Shown piece by piece: positions 1 to 9,689 of a stretch of DNA of 64,000 nt. Each line of letters opens with the position of its first letter. Within the stretch, counting starts at the first letter, position 1. The position numbers and the translations under genes were made by a program. This DNA comes from Histophilus somni. Its GTDB lineage: Bacteria; Pseudomonadota; Gammaproteobacteria; Enterobacterales; Pasteurellaceae. Where the stretch lies: NCBI RefSeq assembly GCF_014202395.1, contig NZ_JACHGQ010000006.1, positions 86,913-150,912 of the forward strand. The letters run 5' to 3'. The notes beneath the pieces were generated by a model. It ran no database searches. It worked only from the letters and a program-made list of their open reading frames with translations, and had not been told where the DNA came from.

Positions 1-376
1 TCATATAAATTGTTTCTAAGCGGAGAATAAAATATTGATTAAAAGCGAACCGCTCTTTTAACCAATCATATTCACTCAAAAATTTATTGGCGACCGAACT
101 GAGAAAAATATCATCTTCAAAAATGGCAATAAACGGTAGATTTTCATCCACACATTTTTGCCATAATAAAACATGACTCATAAAACAGCTCTTTAGTTTA
201 TTTGCGAGACTGCTTTTACTTAAAGCTGGGACATAGTGTTGAAGGATATTTTCGTTTTCTTCATTAAGTTGAAAAGCATCAAAAAAAGTATAGGGAATAT
301 GTTGTTGGCTAAATTCTTTTTCGATATGTTGACGTCGGTCGACCGCACTTTTTAGACTAATAACATAATTAAACAT
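1..376 (-). CDS. LPS glycosyltransferase, family 25 (partial, 3' end outside window)
   Basis: Read on the minus strand from the ATG at 376 there are 125 open codons running off the window edge. The protein begins MFNYVISLKSAVDRR, has FMSHVLLWQKC near residues 65-75 and an EDD acidic motif at about residues 87-89. This is the usual opening of glycosyltransferase family 25 (Lic2A/LpsA/LgtB-like LOS enzymes), which transfer hexoses onto lipooligosaccharide at the inner membrane. It is divergent from the repeat-bearing family-25 gene at 498, with 121 bp between them, so this is part of an LOS outer-core locus. A DNA uptake signal lies inside it at 342-350. The acceptor and sugar cannot be told from sequence; the C-terminus is not visible. 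Confidence 0.85.
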   Translation of the reverse strand, partial: MFNYVISLKSAVDRRQHIEKEFSQQHIPYTFFDAFQLNEENENILQHYVPALSKSSLANKLKSCFMSHVLLWQKCVDENLPFIAIFEDDIFLSSVANKFLSEYDWLKERFAFNQYFILRLETIYM

Positions 377-497
377 AGTTTACTCATTTTTTATATATAA
401 AATGTAGTGGTTTGCTACCCAATTAAATTGACAGTATAAAAAATAATTTCTAAAATAGCCAATATTTTGTTGAGTTTACTGTGAATTATGTTAGATA

Positions 498-1331
<834 letters not shown>

Positions 1332-1371
1332 TGATAGATATGGATAAAGTGCTAGGTTTACGAGCAGACAA

Positions 1372-1458
1372 AACTGGAAACAAAATAGGCAGGGAAATTA
1401 TTAGAGTTTCCAGTTCAAATTGATCTGACAGTCAGCTGTTAAACAGAGACTGTCAGAT
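1372..1458. terminator. Two inverted repeats between the glycosyltransferase gene and afuC
   Basis: AACTGGAAAC (1372-1381) pairs with GTTTCCAGTT (1406-1415), and ATCTGACAGTC (1423-1433) pairs perfectly with GACTGTCAGAT (1448-1458). They lie between the converging 3' ends of the glycosyltransferase gene and afuC. Neither stem is followed directly by a T-run, so termination is inferred from position and stem strength. Confidence 0.5.
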
Positions 1459-1468
1459 TAGTTGCTTT

Positions 1469-2518
1469 TTATTCTTGTTTGTTTAGTAAAAATACGCCAT
1501 TTTCACTAAAATGAACGTAGGCCTCGTGCATTTCTTGTGAAAAATTCTCTGGGTTAGTATTGATTAGTAAATCTTTACCGCCCCAATTAGCTATGATTTC
1601 CCAATAACTTCCCATATAGACCGCACTTTTTATGATGCAATGTTGTTGAGCAAGACCTTCTGATTTTAGTTTGACTGCCTCAGGACGAATACCCACTAAA
1701 CATTCTCCATCGTTCAAAGCGAATTTATCCGCATCAGGTAAAACAAATTGATAGTCGTTAATGGTAATTTTGCCTTGTTCTAAATAGCCATTAAAAATAC
1801 TACTTTCTCCCATAAAACTTGCTAAGAATAGTGAGTTAGGATATTTGTAAAGCTCTTTTGCCGGTGCTTTTTGCATGATTTTACCTTTATTCATCACGAT
1901 GACTTCATCAGATACCGCAAAAGCTTCTGTTTGATCATGAGTTACATATAAAGAAGTAATATTTAAACGCTGTTGTAATTCACGAATTTTTTCACGCATT
2001 GAACGGCGTAAATTGGCATCTAAATTACTTAGAGGTTCATCAAATAATAACACTTTCGGCTTTAATACTAATGCTCTTGCCAGTGCTACTCGTTGTTGTT
2101 GTCCACCTGAAATTTGATCGACATAGCGATCTTCAAATCCTGCCAAGTCAACTAATTCTAGTGCCTCTTTTACTCTTTGTTTGCGTTCATCAGAACCCAC
2201 ACCTTGCATTTTTAAGCCATAGCCAACGTTATCGCCGATGGACATATGCGGAAACAGTGCATAAGACTGGAATACGATACAAATATCACGATTTTGGATG
2301 GAAGATTTTGTTACATCTTCACCATCAATAAAAATTTCTCCCTCGGTTGGACTTTCAAGTCCGGCGACTAAACGCAATACCGTTGTTTTACCACAACCTG
2401 ACGGTCCTAATAAAGTTACCATTGAACCACGTTTTATGCTCAAGTTTAAATTATCTATTACTACAGATTTACCAAACGATTTGGTGATATTTTTGAGTAC
2501 TAAAAAATCATTATTCAT
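1469..2518 (-). CDS. afuC: ABC transporter ATPase of sugar-phosphate importer (AfuC/FbpC type)
   Basis: 349 residues. Walker A GPSGCGKT at 38-45, Q-loop near FQSYALFP (83-90), signature ISGGQQQR at 136-143, Walker B LLFDE at about 157-161, then a TOBE-type C-terminal domain. It powers import by the permease encoded just upstream (2585-4642). The family is labelled ferric transporter in databases, but the A. pleuropneumoniae AfuABC system is known to carry hexose phosphates, and the cognate binding protein here keeps the sugar-phosphate residues. It is last in a four-gene minus-strand operon; a 66-bp gap containing a USS hairpin separates it from afuB. A USS is embedded at 1620-1628. Iron import remains a less likely alternative. 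Confidence 0.88.
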   Translation of the reverse strand: MNNDFLVLKNITKSFGKSVVIDNLNLSIKRGSMVTLLGPSGCGKTTVLRLVAGLESPTEGEIFIDGEDVTKSSIQNRDICIVFQSYALFPHMSIGDNVGYGLKMQGVGSDERKQRVKEALELVDLAGFEDRYVDQISGGQQQRVALARALVLKPKVLLFDEPLSNLDANLRRSMREKIRELQQRLNITSLYVTHDQTEAFAVSDEVIVMNKGKIMQKAPAKELYKYPNSLFLASFMGESSIFNGYLEQGKITINDYQFVLPDADKFALNDGECLVGIRPEAVKLKSEGLAQQHCIIKSAVYMGSYWEIIANWGGKDLLINTNPENFSQEMHEAYVHFSENGVFLLNKQE

Positions 2519-2552
2519 ATTTATAGCCTTTCGTTAAAATTTTTTATTTTTC

Positions 2553-2580
2553 TACCGCACTTCGCTATTCAAGTGCGGTA
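2553..2580. repeat. Head-to-head USS pair forming a hairpin inside the afu operon
   Basis: TACCGCACTT (2553-2562) and AAGTGCGGTA (2571-2580) form a perfect 10-bp stem with an 8-nt loop in the afuB-afuC gap. Paired uptake signals often double as terminators in this family. Here it lies within an operon and lacks a clean T-run, so it may act as a partial attenuator that lowers afuC or protects the upstream mRNA. Confidence 0.75.
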
Positions 2581-2584
2581 CCGA

Positions 2585-4642
2585 TTAATTCATTTTTTTC
2601 GCTTTTGAACGGGAAATGCGAGTGTCACCAACGATCCAGTCAAAGAATAAAATAATTGCCATCATTACAACAATTAAAATTGAACCATAAGCAATGGCTA
2701 TGCCATATTCGCCATCTTCAACTCGATTCAAAATATAGGCAGTAGCTACTCGTGTATCCGCTGTAACTAAAAAAACAATCGCACTGACGGTTGTCATTGC
2801 TCTAACAAAGCTGGTAACCAATGCGGAAAGTAATGCCGGTTTTAATAATGGAAAAACAATAAATAAAATAGTTTTTAATGAACTGCCTTTTAAAGAAAGT
2901 GAAGCTTCATCTAGAGATTTATCTAATTGTCCAAGTCCTGCAACCGCCGCTCGCATACCAACGGGCATGTTACGCATTACCATTGAAAGAATAATAATTA
3001 GTCCCGTACCTGTAAGGTAAATCGGTGCATCATTGAATGCAATGATATAAGAAACACCGGCAACGGTACCTGGTACAGCAAAGCAAAGTAAGGTTAAGAA
3101 TTCTAAGGTTTTTTTGCCTTTAAAATCTCGTCTTACTGTAATATATGCGATGAGCAATCCGAAAATAGCCGTAATTGGAGCCGCACTTATCGCAAAAATA
3201 ACCGTTTGAATTAATGACGGCCAAGCACCATCACTGAAACCTTGACCAAATAACGTTATGTAATTTTGTAGGGTGAACGTGTAATCAACGCCCCAGTTTT
3301 TTGTAAAGCTACCATAAAAAATACTGCCATATAAGACCGCATTAAAGAGGATCCAAAAACCTAACGTAAAGACAACGATATATTTTAAGGTCGTTGGTAA
3401 TTCTTGTACGTCTCCTCGATAGGATTTTCCCGATACTGTTACATAAGAACGATTACCTATCCACCAATATTGAATGATAAAGATTGCAAGAGAAAATATG
3501 AGTAATATCGTACCTAACGTGCTGGCTGAAGCATAATCCAATTGAGAACCCGCAATGTAAAAATAAATTTGTGATGAAATCACATCAAAGCTACCGCCAA
3601 GAACTAATGGCGTACTAAAATCCGCCAATGATTGAATTGCCACAACTAAGAATGAATTTGCTAATGCTGGCTTTAACAACGGAAAAATAATATTAAAAAA
3701 CGTTTGATAGCGATTTGCTCTTAATGTATAAGATGCCTCTTCAATAGATGGATGGATAGATTTTAGTGCACCTTCTAAAATCATAAATGACATGGGAGTA
3801 AGTGCTAAAGTATGAGCAATTACAATACCTGTAAAACCATATAGCCAGTTACTGCTAAACCCAAAATACTCAACTAAAAATGAAGTTACATAACCGGAAC
3901 GTCCCAACATTAATGTTACCCCAAGACCGACTACAAAAGGTGGGGTAACAATAGGTAAAATAGAGAATATTTTACCTATTACCGCTGTTCGCTTAGCAAC
4001 TCTGGTAGTATAAAGTGCAAAAATTAACCCAAATAATGTCGCTAGAGTTCCAATTGTAAATGCAACCGCTAATGAGTTTCCAATGATGCGTAAAACATAG
4101 GGTTTACTCACAATGTCCAACACTTGGCCAGGTACAAATGTCGAGCCATCGTAGAACATAGAAAGGAAAATGGCGAAAGTTGGATAAACAATAAAGAAAA
4201 ATATAAGTAAAATGATACTTATTAGAGAAAATATAATGAACTTATCTCCTTGCATAAATTTCATTTTTGCCAATGCGTTGGTTGCTAATGCAACCAACGT
4301 AATAACCAAGATAAAAATGGAATATCCAAGACTGAACTTTTGCAAAATAGCAGACAAAAATACAAAAAAGAAGATTCCTACAACAGCAAAAAATTCAACT
4401 TTTCCTTGTTTTTGTTCCCCGCTATGTTGAAATAAATGAGAAAGTATTGGCACAATGAGTAATGAACCAAACCAAAGCCAACTTAAATTAAACTTAGTCC
4501 ATCCCATTGCGTCATAAATTTCTTCAGATGTAGAATCTGTTATACCATAGTGTAATGTCATAGTTGGTAACACAAAAAATCCAATAAACGACAATAAAAT
4601 CCATCCTAGGCTACCTTTGAATATTCGTGTCTGTTCACTCAT
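2585..4642 (-). CDS. afuB: ABC transporter permease, fused two-core type (AfuB/FbpB)
   Basis: 685 residues from the chosen start. The ATG at 4642 (protein MSEQTRIF) is preferred over an in-frame ATG six codons upstream because GGAGG (complement of 4647-4651) sits 4 nt before it. About 12 hydrophobic segments are arranged as two MetI-like permease halves; each carries an EAA-type loop, one around EEASYTLRANRYQTFFNIIF and one around DEASLSLKGSSLKTILFIVF. The halves form the inner-membrane channel that receives substrate from the periplasmic binding proteins and couples to AfuC. It starts only 21 bp after the end of the preceding binding-protein gene (4664), so the two are co-transcribed. Fused permeases of this kind are typical of the AfuB/FbpB subfamily. 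Confidence 0.88.
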   Translation of the reverse strand: MSEQTRIFKGSLGWILLSFIGFFVLPTMTLHYGITDSTSEEIYDAMGWTKFNLSWLWFGSLLIVPILSHLFQHSGEQKQGKVEFFAVVGIFFFVFLSAILQKFSLGYSIFILVITLVALATNALAKMKFMQGDKFIIFSLISIILLIFFFIVYPTFAIFLSMFYDGSTFVPGQVLDIVSKPYVLRIIGNSLAVAFTIGTLATLFGLIFALYTTRVAKRTAVIGKIFSILPIVTPPFVVGLGVTLMLGRSGYVTSFLVEYFGFSSNWLYGFTGIVIAHTLALTPMSFMILEGALKSIHPSIEEASYTLRANRYQTFFNIIFPLLKPALANSFLVVAIQSLADFSTPLVLGGSFDVISSQIYFYIAGSQLDYASASTLGTILLIFSLAIFIIQYWWIGNRSYVTVSGKSYRGDVQELPTTLKYIVVFTLGFWILFNAVLYGSIFYGSFTKNWGVDYTFTLQNYITLFGQGFSDGAWPSLIQTVIFAISAAPITAIFGLLIAYITVRRDFKGKKTLEFLTLLCFAVPGTVAGVSYIIAFNDAPIYLTGTGLIIILSMVMRNMPVGMRAAVAGLGQLDKSLDEASLSLKGSSLKTILFIVFPLLKPALLSALVTSFVRAMTTVSAIVFLVTADTRVATAYILNRVEDGEYGIAIAYGSILIVVMMAIILFFDWIVGDTRISRSKAKKMN

Positions 4643-4663
4643 AAAACCTCCGTGAAACAAAAA

Positions 4664-5695
4664 TTACTTTGCTAATTTAACTTCTGTAACCCATTTATCA
4701 ATAATCTTGCTGCGAACTTCATTTGATCCAAATCGATCAAAATCATAATCGATTAAGTTTAATTCCGTTGGCTTAAGTGAATAAGGCGATGGTTCAGCAT
4801 TAGCATTAGTTGGAATATGATGGGATTGTGCCTTTTGCCAAGAAAGTTCTTGAGCTTCTTTTGACATTACCCAGTCAGCAAATAATTTTGCATTTTTCAA
4901 ATTACGTGCATTTTTAATGATACTGATTCCGCCCAGTTCATAGCCCGTTCCTTCACAAGGAACAACAAGCTCAATAGGTGCTCCATTTGCTTTTTCAAAA
5001 GAGTAATTTTGTAAAAAGCCTACACCTATTGCTGTTTCTCCTCTTGCTGTATTTCTTGAAGGAGCTGTACCTGCTTTAGGATATTGGGATACATTTCGAT
5101 GAAGTTTTTTCAAGTAATTAAACGCTGCATCTTCTCCCCATAATTGGATAAATGTTGCAATTGCCGTGTAAGCAGTACCTGAACTTTGAGGATCAGCTAA
5201 TTGAATTTCGTTTTTTAGCCGTGGATCTAAGAGATCTTTCCAACATTTTGGAACTTCAGTAATACCTAATTTTTTTAACCTTTCGGTATTTACACCAAAG
5301 CCTAATACTCCCATGTATACAACAGAACTCTTTCCATTTCCTAATTTTTGGAACTGAGGAAGCACTTCTGCCAATTTCGGTGATGTGTAAGGTTCAATCA
5401 GACCTAGTTCCACCGCTTGTAAGTGCGTGTCGAATGGACCGCCAAACCACACATCAGCTTGAGGATTATTTTTTTCCGCTACCATTTTTGCTAAAGTGCT
5501 GCCTGAACTATTGCGAATAAATGATGCACTAACATTGTATTTCTCAGAAAAACCTTGAACGGCTTTTTCACATACTACATTTTGAGCACTACAATAAACC
5601 ACTACTCTCCCTGCCGATTTTGCCAAGGTTTGAGCGTGAAATAAACTTGCAAAAAATAAAGCGGAAAGAGATAAAGCAAATTTTGATAACTTCAT
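4664..5695 (-). CDS. Second periplasmic binding protein of the Afu operon (AfuA paralogue, altered ligand site)
   Basis: 343 residues with a signal peptide of about 25 residues (MKLSKFALSLSALFFASLF, cut near AQTLA). The whole length matches the neighbouring AfuA: RVVVYCSAQNVVCE, FIRNSSGSTLAK, ADPQSSGTAYTAIATFIQ and PCEGTGYELGG are shared. It is therefore a tandem duplicate delivering ligand to the same permease. At the position where AfuA has His-Asp in GFLHDY, this protein has Gln-Asn (residues 229-230, GFLQNY); the glutamate in EGTGYE (253) is kept. As I recall from the A. pleuropneumoniae AfuA structure, the His-Asp pair and this Glu contact the sugar phosphate, so a changed ligand range is inferred. 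AGGAG precedes the ATG; the gap from afuA is 27 bp. Confidence 0.85.
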   Translation of the reverse strand: MKLSKFALSLSALFFASLFHAQTLAKSAGRVVVYCSAQNVVCEKAVQGFSEKYNVSASFIRNSSGSTLAKMVAEKNNPQADVWFGGPFDTHLQAVELGLIEPYTSPKLAEVLPQFQKLGNGKSSVVYMGVLGFGVNTERLKKLGITEVPKCWKDLLDPRLKNEIQLADPQSSGTAYTAIATFIQLWGEDAAFNYLKKLHRNVSQYPKAGTAPSRNTARGETAIGVGFLQNYSFEKANGAPIELVVPCEGTGYELGGISIIKNARNLKNAKLFADWVMSKEAQELSWQKAQSHHIPTNANAEPSPYSLKPTELNLIDYDFDRFGSNEVRSKIIDKWVTEVKLAK

Positions 5696-5722
5696 ACTTA
5701 TTCTCCTAAGTAAAAAATATTT

Positions 5723-6763
5723 TTATTTAGCCAATTTAACTTCATTAATCCATTTTGTAATTAAACGTTTACGTTCTGCAACGTCACCATATTTTTCAAA
5801 ATTGTAATTAATAAGTTTTAATTTCTTAGGATCAAAAGCTACCGGTGATTGTTCTGCTGTCGTGTTAGTTAATGTTTGGAATGATTTTCCTTTTTTCCAA
5901 GCTAATTCTTGCCCTTCTTTTGATAACGCCCAATCTACAAACAATTTAGCATTTTCTAAGTTTCTTGCACCTTTAATAATACTGACACCTCCTAATTCAT
6001 ACCCTGTTCCTTCACAAGGCACAATCATTTCTATTGGTGCACCTTGTTGTTTTTGCAATGCATAATCATGTAAGAAACCTATTCCCACAGCTGTTTCACC
6101 ACGAGCGGTATTATTAGAGGGGGTAATTCCCGATTTTGTGTACTGTGAAATATTTGGGTGTAACTGTTTAAAATAATCAAAAGCTTTATCTTCTCCCCAA
6201 ATTTGAATAAAAGTTGCAATCGCTGTATAGGCAGTCCCTGAACTTTGTGGGTCAGCGATTTGGATTTCTCCCTTAAGACGAGGATCGGTTAAATCTTTCC
6301 AGCATTTTGGAATTTCAGTGATACCTAACTTTTTCAATCGTTCCGTATTAACACCAAAACCTAAAATTCCCATATAGATAGCAGAGGTATAATTACCTTT
6401 CACTTTAGCCGGATCTTGGAAACGTTCTACAATGTGATTAATATTGTCGGAACGATATGGCATTAATAATCCCATTTCTGCTGCTTGTGCTTGAGGATCA
6501 AGCGTACCGCCATACCATACATCGGCTTGCGGATTATTTTTTTCTGCTTCAATTTTTGCTAGAGTACTGCCCGAGCCGTTTCGAATGAAGGATGTTTTTA
6601 CGTCATACTTTTCACCGAAAGCCTTGGTTTCAGCTTCACACATTTCATTAGTTGCACTACAGTAGACAACTAAACGCCCCTTTGCATTAACTTGAGTCGT
6701 TACCATTAATCCTGTTGCAAAAAGTGCGGTTGATATTGCCCAAGATATTTTTTTCATTTTCAT
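5723..6763 (-). CDS. afuA: Periplasmic sugar-phosphate binding protein AfuA
   Basis: 346 residues with a signal peptide of about 27 residues ending TTQVNA. After removal, His205, Asp206 (GFLHDY) and Glu229 (EGTGYE) carry exactly the mature numbering I recall for the sugar-phosphate contacts of A. pleuropneumoniae AfuA, which binds glucose-6-P, fructose-6-P and sedoheptulose-7-P. The fold is that of FbpA-like class-II binding proteins, but no iron-binding tyrosine pair is evident at the C-terminus. First gene of the operon afuA-paralogue-afuB-afuC. AAGGAG lies 6 nt before the ATG at 6763. The spacer upstream holds a CRP box, suggesting expression when preferred sugars are scarce. Confidence 0.9.
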   Translation of the reverse strand: MKMKKISWAISTALFATGLMVTTQVNAKGRLVVYCSATNEMCEAETKAFGEKYDVKTSFIRNGSGSTLAKIEAEKNNPQADVWYGGTLDPQAQAAEMGLLMPYRSDNINHIVERFQDPAKVKGNYTSAIYMGILGFGVNTERLKKLGITEIPKCWKDLTDPRLKGEIQIADPQSSGTAYTAIATFIQIWGEDKAFDYFKQLHPNISQYTKSGITPSNNTARGETAVGIGFLHDYALQKQQGAPIEMIVPCEGTGYELGGVSIIKGARNLENAKLFVDWALSKEGQELAWKKGKSFQTLTNTTAEQSPVAFDPKKLKLINYNFEKYGDVAERKRLITKWINEVKLAK

Positions 6764-6833
6764 ATGGTTCTCCTTGTTTGAAAAATACCTGTTGTAAGAC
6801 AGTGTAGGAATGATAACACAAGAAAAAATAGGA

Positions 6834-6855
6834 TCATGTGAGGAAAGTCACACAA
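6834..6855. promoter_or_regulatory. CRP-cAMP box between afuA and udk
   Basis: TGTGA (6837-6841), six bases, TCACA (6848-6852) is a perfect match to both CRP half-sites with the correct 6-bp spacer. It lies 71 bp before the afuA start (minus) and 130 bp before udk (plus). Control of the sugar-phosphate importer is the likelier role; udk is also possible. Confidence 0.75.
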
Positions 6856-6966
6856 TACAAAATAAAAGGGAGTGATACATAAATCTTCTGAGAATGACTG
6901 TCAATACAGGTAAATTTTCTTTATAATCGGCATAAATTTTCATTTAAATTAGGTGGAATATTATCC

Positions 6967-7608
6967 ATGTCAGATCAGTCTTGTATTATTATTGCCATTG
7001 CTGGTGCGTCAGCATCGGGGAAAAGTTTAATTGCATCGACTATTCATGAGGAATTGTGTAATGAATTAGGCTGTGAGGAAATTGGGATTGTGACGGAAGA
7101 CAGTTATTACAAAGACCAAACGCATCTTTCTTTTGAGGAACGTATTAAAACAAATTATGATCATCCAAATTCAATGGATCGTGATTTACTAATTCAACAT
7201 TTATGCGATCTAAAAAAGGGTAAAGCCGTTGATATTCCAGTTTATAGCTATGTTGAACATACAAGAACCCAAGAAGTAACTCGGTTTGAGCCTAAAAAAG
7301 TAATTATTTTGGAGGGGATCTTGTTATTAACAGATGAGCGTATTCGTCAGGAGGTAAATATGTCGGTTTTTGTTGATACACCTTTGGATATTTGCTTTAT
7401 TCGCCGTTTACAACGTGATATGGAAGAACGTGGTCGCTCATTACAGTCTGTCATTGATCAATATAAATCCACGGTTCGTCCAATGTTCTTACAATTTATT
7501 GAGCCATCAAAACAATATGCTGATATAGTTGTTCCTCGTGGTGGCAAGAATCGAGTTGCGATTAATATGTTAAAAGTGCAAATTCAACATTTGTTAAATA
7601 ACAAATAA
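6967..7608 (+). CDS. udk: Uridine kinase
   Basis: 213 residues, the normal family length. P-loop GASASGKS at residues 13-20, then [17 protein letters not shown] with the catalytic Asp region, NYDHPNSMD, and [15 protein letters not shown], all standard for bacterial uridine-cytidine kinase. It phosphorylates uridine and cytidine with ATP or GTP for pyrimidine salvage in the cytoplasm. GGTGGA lies upstream of the ATG. It is first in udk-dcd-asmA, the same order as in E. coli, with 9 bp to dcd. Confidence 0.96.
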   Translation: MSDQSCIIIAIAGASASGKSLIASTIHEELCNELGCEEIGIVTEDSYYKDQTHLSFEERIKTNYDHPNSMDRDLLIQHLCDLKKGKAVDIPVYSYVEHTRTQEVTRFEPKKVIILEGILLLTDERIRQEVNMSVFVDTPLDICFIRRLQRDMEERGRSLQSVIDQYKSTVRPMFLQFIEPSKQYADIVVPRGGKNRVAINMLKVQIQHLLNNK

Positions 7609-7617
7609 GGAACAAAT

Positions 7618-8202
7618 ATGAGATTATGTGATACAGATATTGAGCGATATTTGGATCAAGGTATTATTTCTTTAACACCTAGACCGAGCAACGAAAAAAT
7701 TAATGGTGCAACTATTGATGTTCGTTTGGGAAATTCTTTTCGTGTTTTTCGTGAACATACTGCACCTTTCATTGATTTAAGCGGTCCTAAAGAAGAGGTA
7801 ACCGCTCAACTTGATGCGGTAATGAGTGATGAAATTATTATTGGAGAGAATGAAGCTTTCTTTTTACATCCGGGTGAATTAGCCTTAGCCACAACATTAG
7901 AAGCAGTCAAATTACCTGCCAATATTATTGGTTGGTTAGATGGGCGATCTTCGCTGGCTCGTTTAGGGTTAATGGTTCATGTTACCGCACATCGTATCGA
8001 TCCGGGTTGGGAGGGGAAAATTGTCTTAGAGTTTTTTAATTCTGGAAAATTGCCTTTGGCGTTACGTCCCAACATGGTGATTGGTGCATTAAGTTTTGAA
8101 GTATTAAGTGGTACTGCTGCGAGACCTTATACAAGTCGCAAAGACGCAAAATATAAACATCAGCAAAGTGCGGTTGCCAGTCGTATTAGTGAGGACAAGT
8201 AA
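7618..8202 (+). CDS. dcd: dCTP deaminase
   Basis: 194 residues (E. coli 193). [13 protein letters not shown] and [19 protein letters not shown] contain the conserved substrate and catalytic residues, including the Glu of LEFFN. It deaminates dCTP to dUTP, the main source of dUMP for thymidylate synthesis in Gram-negative bacteria. The trimeric dUTPase-like fold is expected. It starts 9 bp after udk with AAGGAAC in front, and a USS occurs near its 3' end (about 8166). Confidence 0.96.
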
Positions 8203-8216
8203 GGGTATATCTGATT

Positions 8217-9410
8217 ATGTGGAAAAAAATCTTCTTTTTTATTACCGCTTTTTTTGTCGGCATAGCAATTTTCACGTATGTGCAGATTGAAAAAATTCAA
8301 TCAACGTTAGTCGCAAGATTAAATGCTAACCAAATAGCGGTTGACAACATTACTATTGATTTTTTCCCTACAAAGATAACGCTTACTAATCTCCAATATT
8401 CTAAACATCCTTCTCACATTAATATTGACACGGCAAATATTGAAATAAGCGTATTGAATTTATTAGCGGGTAATCTTGCTGTAAATAATATTGTTCTAAA
8501 CAACATTTCCCACTCATATCCATCTTTCCCAGCTGTTCAGCACTTAACAATGATAGGGAAAATTACACAACAAAATAGCAACATTTTCTTTGATAATGTG
8601 CAGCTGGAACTGCAATTTGCTCAACCTGTTTATTTGGATAAAAGAACATTCAATTTTCATATTATTGAAGGATTTTTTAATCAAAATGAGATGGAGACTC
8701 CTAAATTTGAAGGAAATATCGTCATAAATCAGCAACCTGTGCTTATTAAAGCGGAGATCTATCAATCAAAAAACGAGGAAAAGGGACTAAAGATTTTGTT
8801 TAAAGCTAGGGATTGTGAGCAATGTGCGGCAGAGTTTGAATATAATTCAACTCGTGATCTTTCATCGGTGTTTACAGAAGGAACTTTGCAGTTTAGCAGT
8901 CATAATTTTCCCATTGAATATTGGCTTAAAATGGCAGATTTAGATCCACTTATAACAGGAAAAGCTGATATTGTTGCGAGTGGTGTAGTAAAAAATAATC
9001 GGTTACAAAAACTGGACATGCCAATTACGATTAAACAAGGATCTCTATCCGGCGTTAATTTGTTGGAGTTGGCGAGTGGGATTTTACCTATCAATTACGA
9101 TAGAGAAAATGCACCGAGGGATATGGCTTTTGAACATCTTCAACTCAACGCAAATTGGGAGAATAACTTATTGTATTTAGAAGATATATTTATTTTGACT
9201 GAGAATATTATTATTGAAGGCAAGGGAATTTCCGATCTTGATCAGATGCAATGTGATATTAATTTAGTTATGCGACCGACCAATAAAAAATATCAAAATG
9301 TCAGTTTAACTGTACATTTCTTTGATCAGTGCAATCGCCCTCAGTATCAATTGAAAATCCGAGCAAAAGATTATTTAAAGCAATTACTAAAAAGAAAATT
9401 TTCCCATTAA
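8217..9410 (+). CDS. asmA: AsmA-family protein, short form
   Basis: 397 residues: one N-terminal membrane anchor (about 5-23), then a long periplasmic beta-rich part. Patterns such as VDNITIDFFPTKITLTNLQY near the start and IKQGSLSGVNLLELASGIL in the C-terminal half are typical of AsmA/YhdP/TamB-like repeating beta-groove proteins involved in envelope lipid transport. The identification rests on this look and on the place directly after udk-dcd, where E. coli has asmA. It is far shorter than E. coli AsmA (about 617 residues); the reading frame shows no break, so this looks like a lineage-specific short form rather than a truncation. The stop of dcd is 14 bp upstream. Confidence 0.7.
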   Translation: MWKKIFFFITAFFVGIAIFTYVQIEKIQSTLVARLNANQIAVDNITIDFFPTKITLTNLQYSKHPSHINIDTANIEISVLNLLAGNLAVNNIVLNNISHSYPSFPAVQHLTMIGKITQQNSNIFFDNVQLELQFAQPVYLDKRTFNFHIIEGFFNQNEMETPKFEGNIVINQQPVLIKAEIYQSKNEEKGLKILFKARDCEQCAAEFEYNSTRDLSSVFTEGTLQFSSHNFPIEYWLKMADLDPLITGKADIVASGVVKNNRLQKLDMPITIKQGSLSGVNLLELASGILPINYDRENAPRDMAFEHLQLNANWENNLLYLEDIFILTENIIIEGKGISDLDQMQCDINLVMRPTNKKYQNVSLTVHFFDQCNRPQYQLKIRAKDYLKQLLKRKFSH

Positions 9411-9689
9411 GTCTCATGTTAATCATGCAGTCTTGTACTGTGCTGAAAAAATAAACTCAATTTTAAAATAAAGTGATATTTACTATACACTTTCTTTCTT
9501 ACCTTTATAAAATTATTGCCAATAAATATCTTTTCAAGATAAAAATCTAAAAACAATTAAAAAATTGGAATTAAATAAATATTTAATTATATTTAAAAGA
9601 AAAAATTCAAATTAAAATGCTGAAAATGACATTGACTTAACCATAAAATTTCCTCATTATTGGGTAAGTAATTTATGAGGAAAAAAGTT

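Noticed and set aside
1469..6763. Ferric iron importer (the historic family name)
   Set aside because: The binding protein keeps the sugar-phosphate residues and no C-terminal Tyr-Tyr iron motif is seen; a CRP box rather than a Fur box precedes it.
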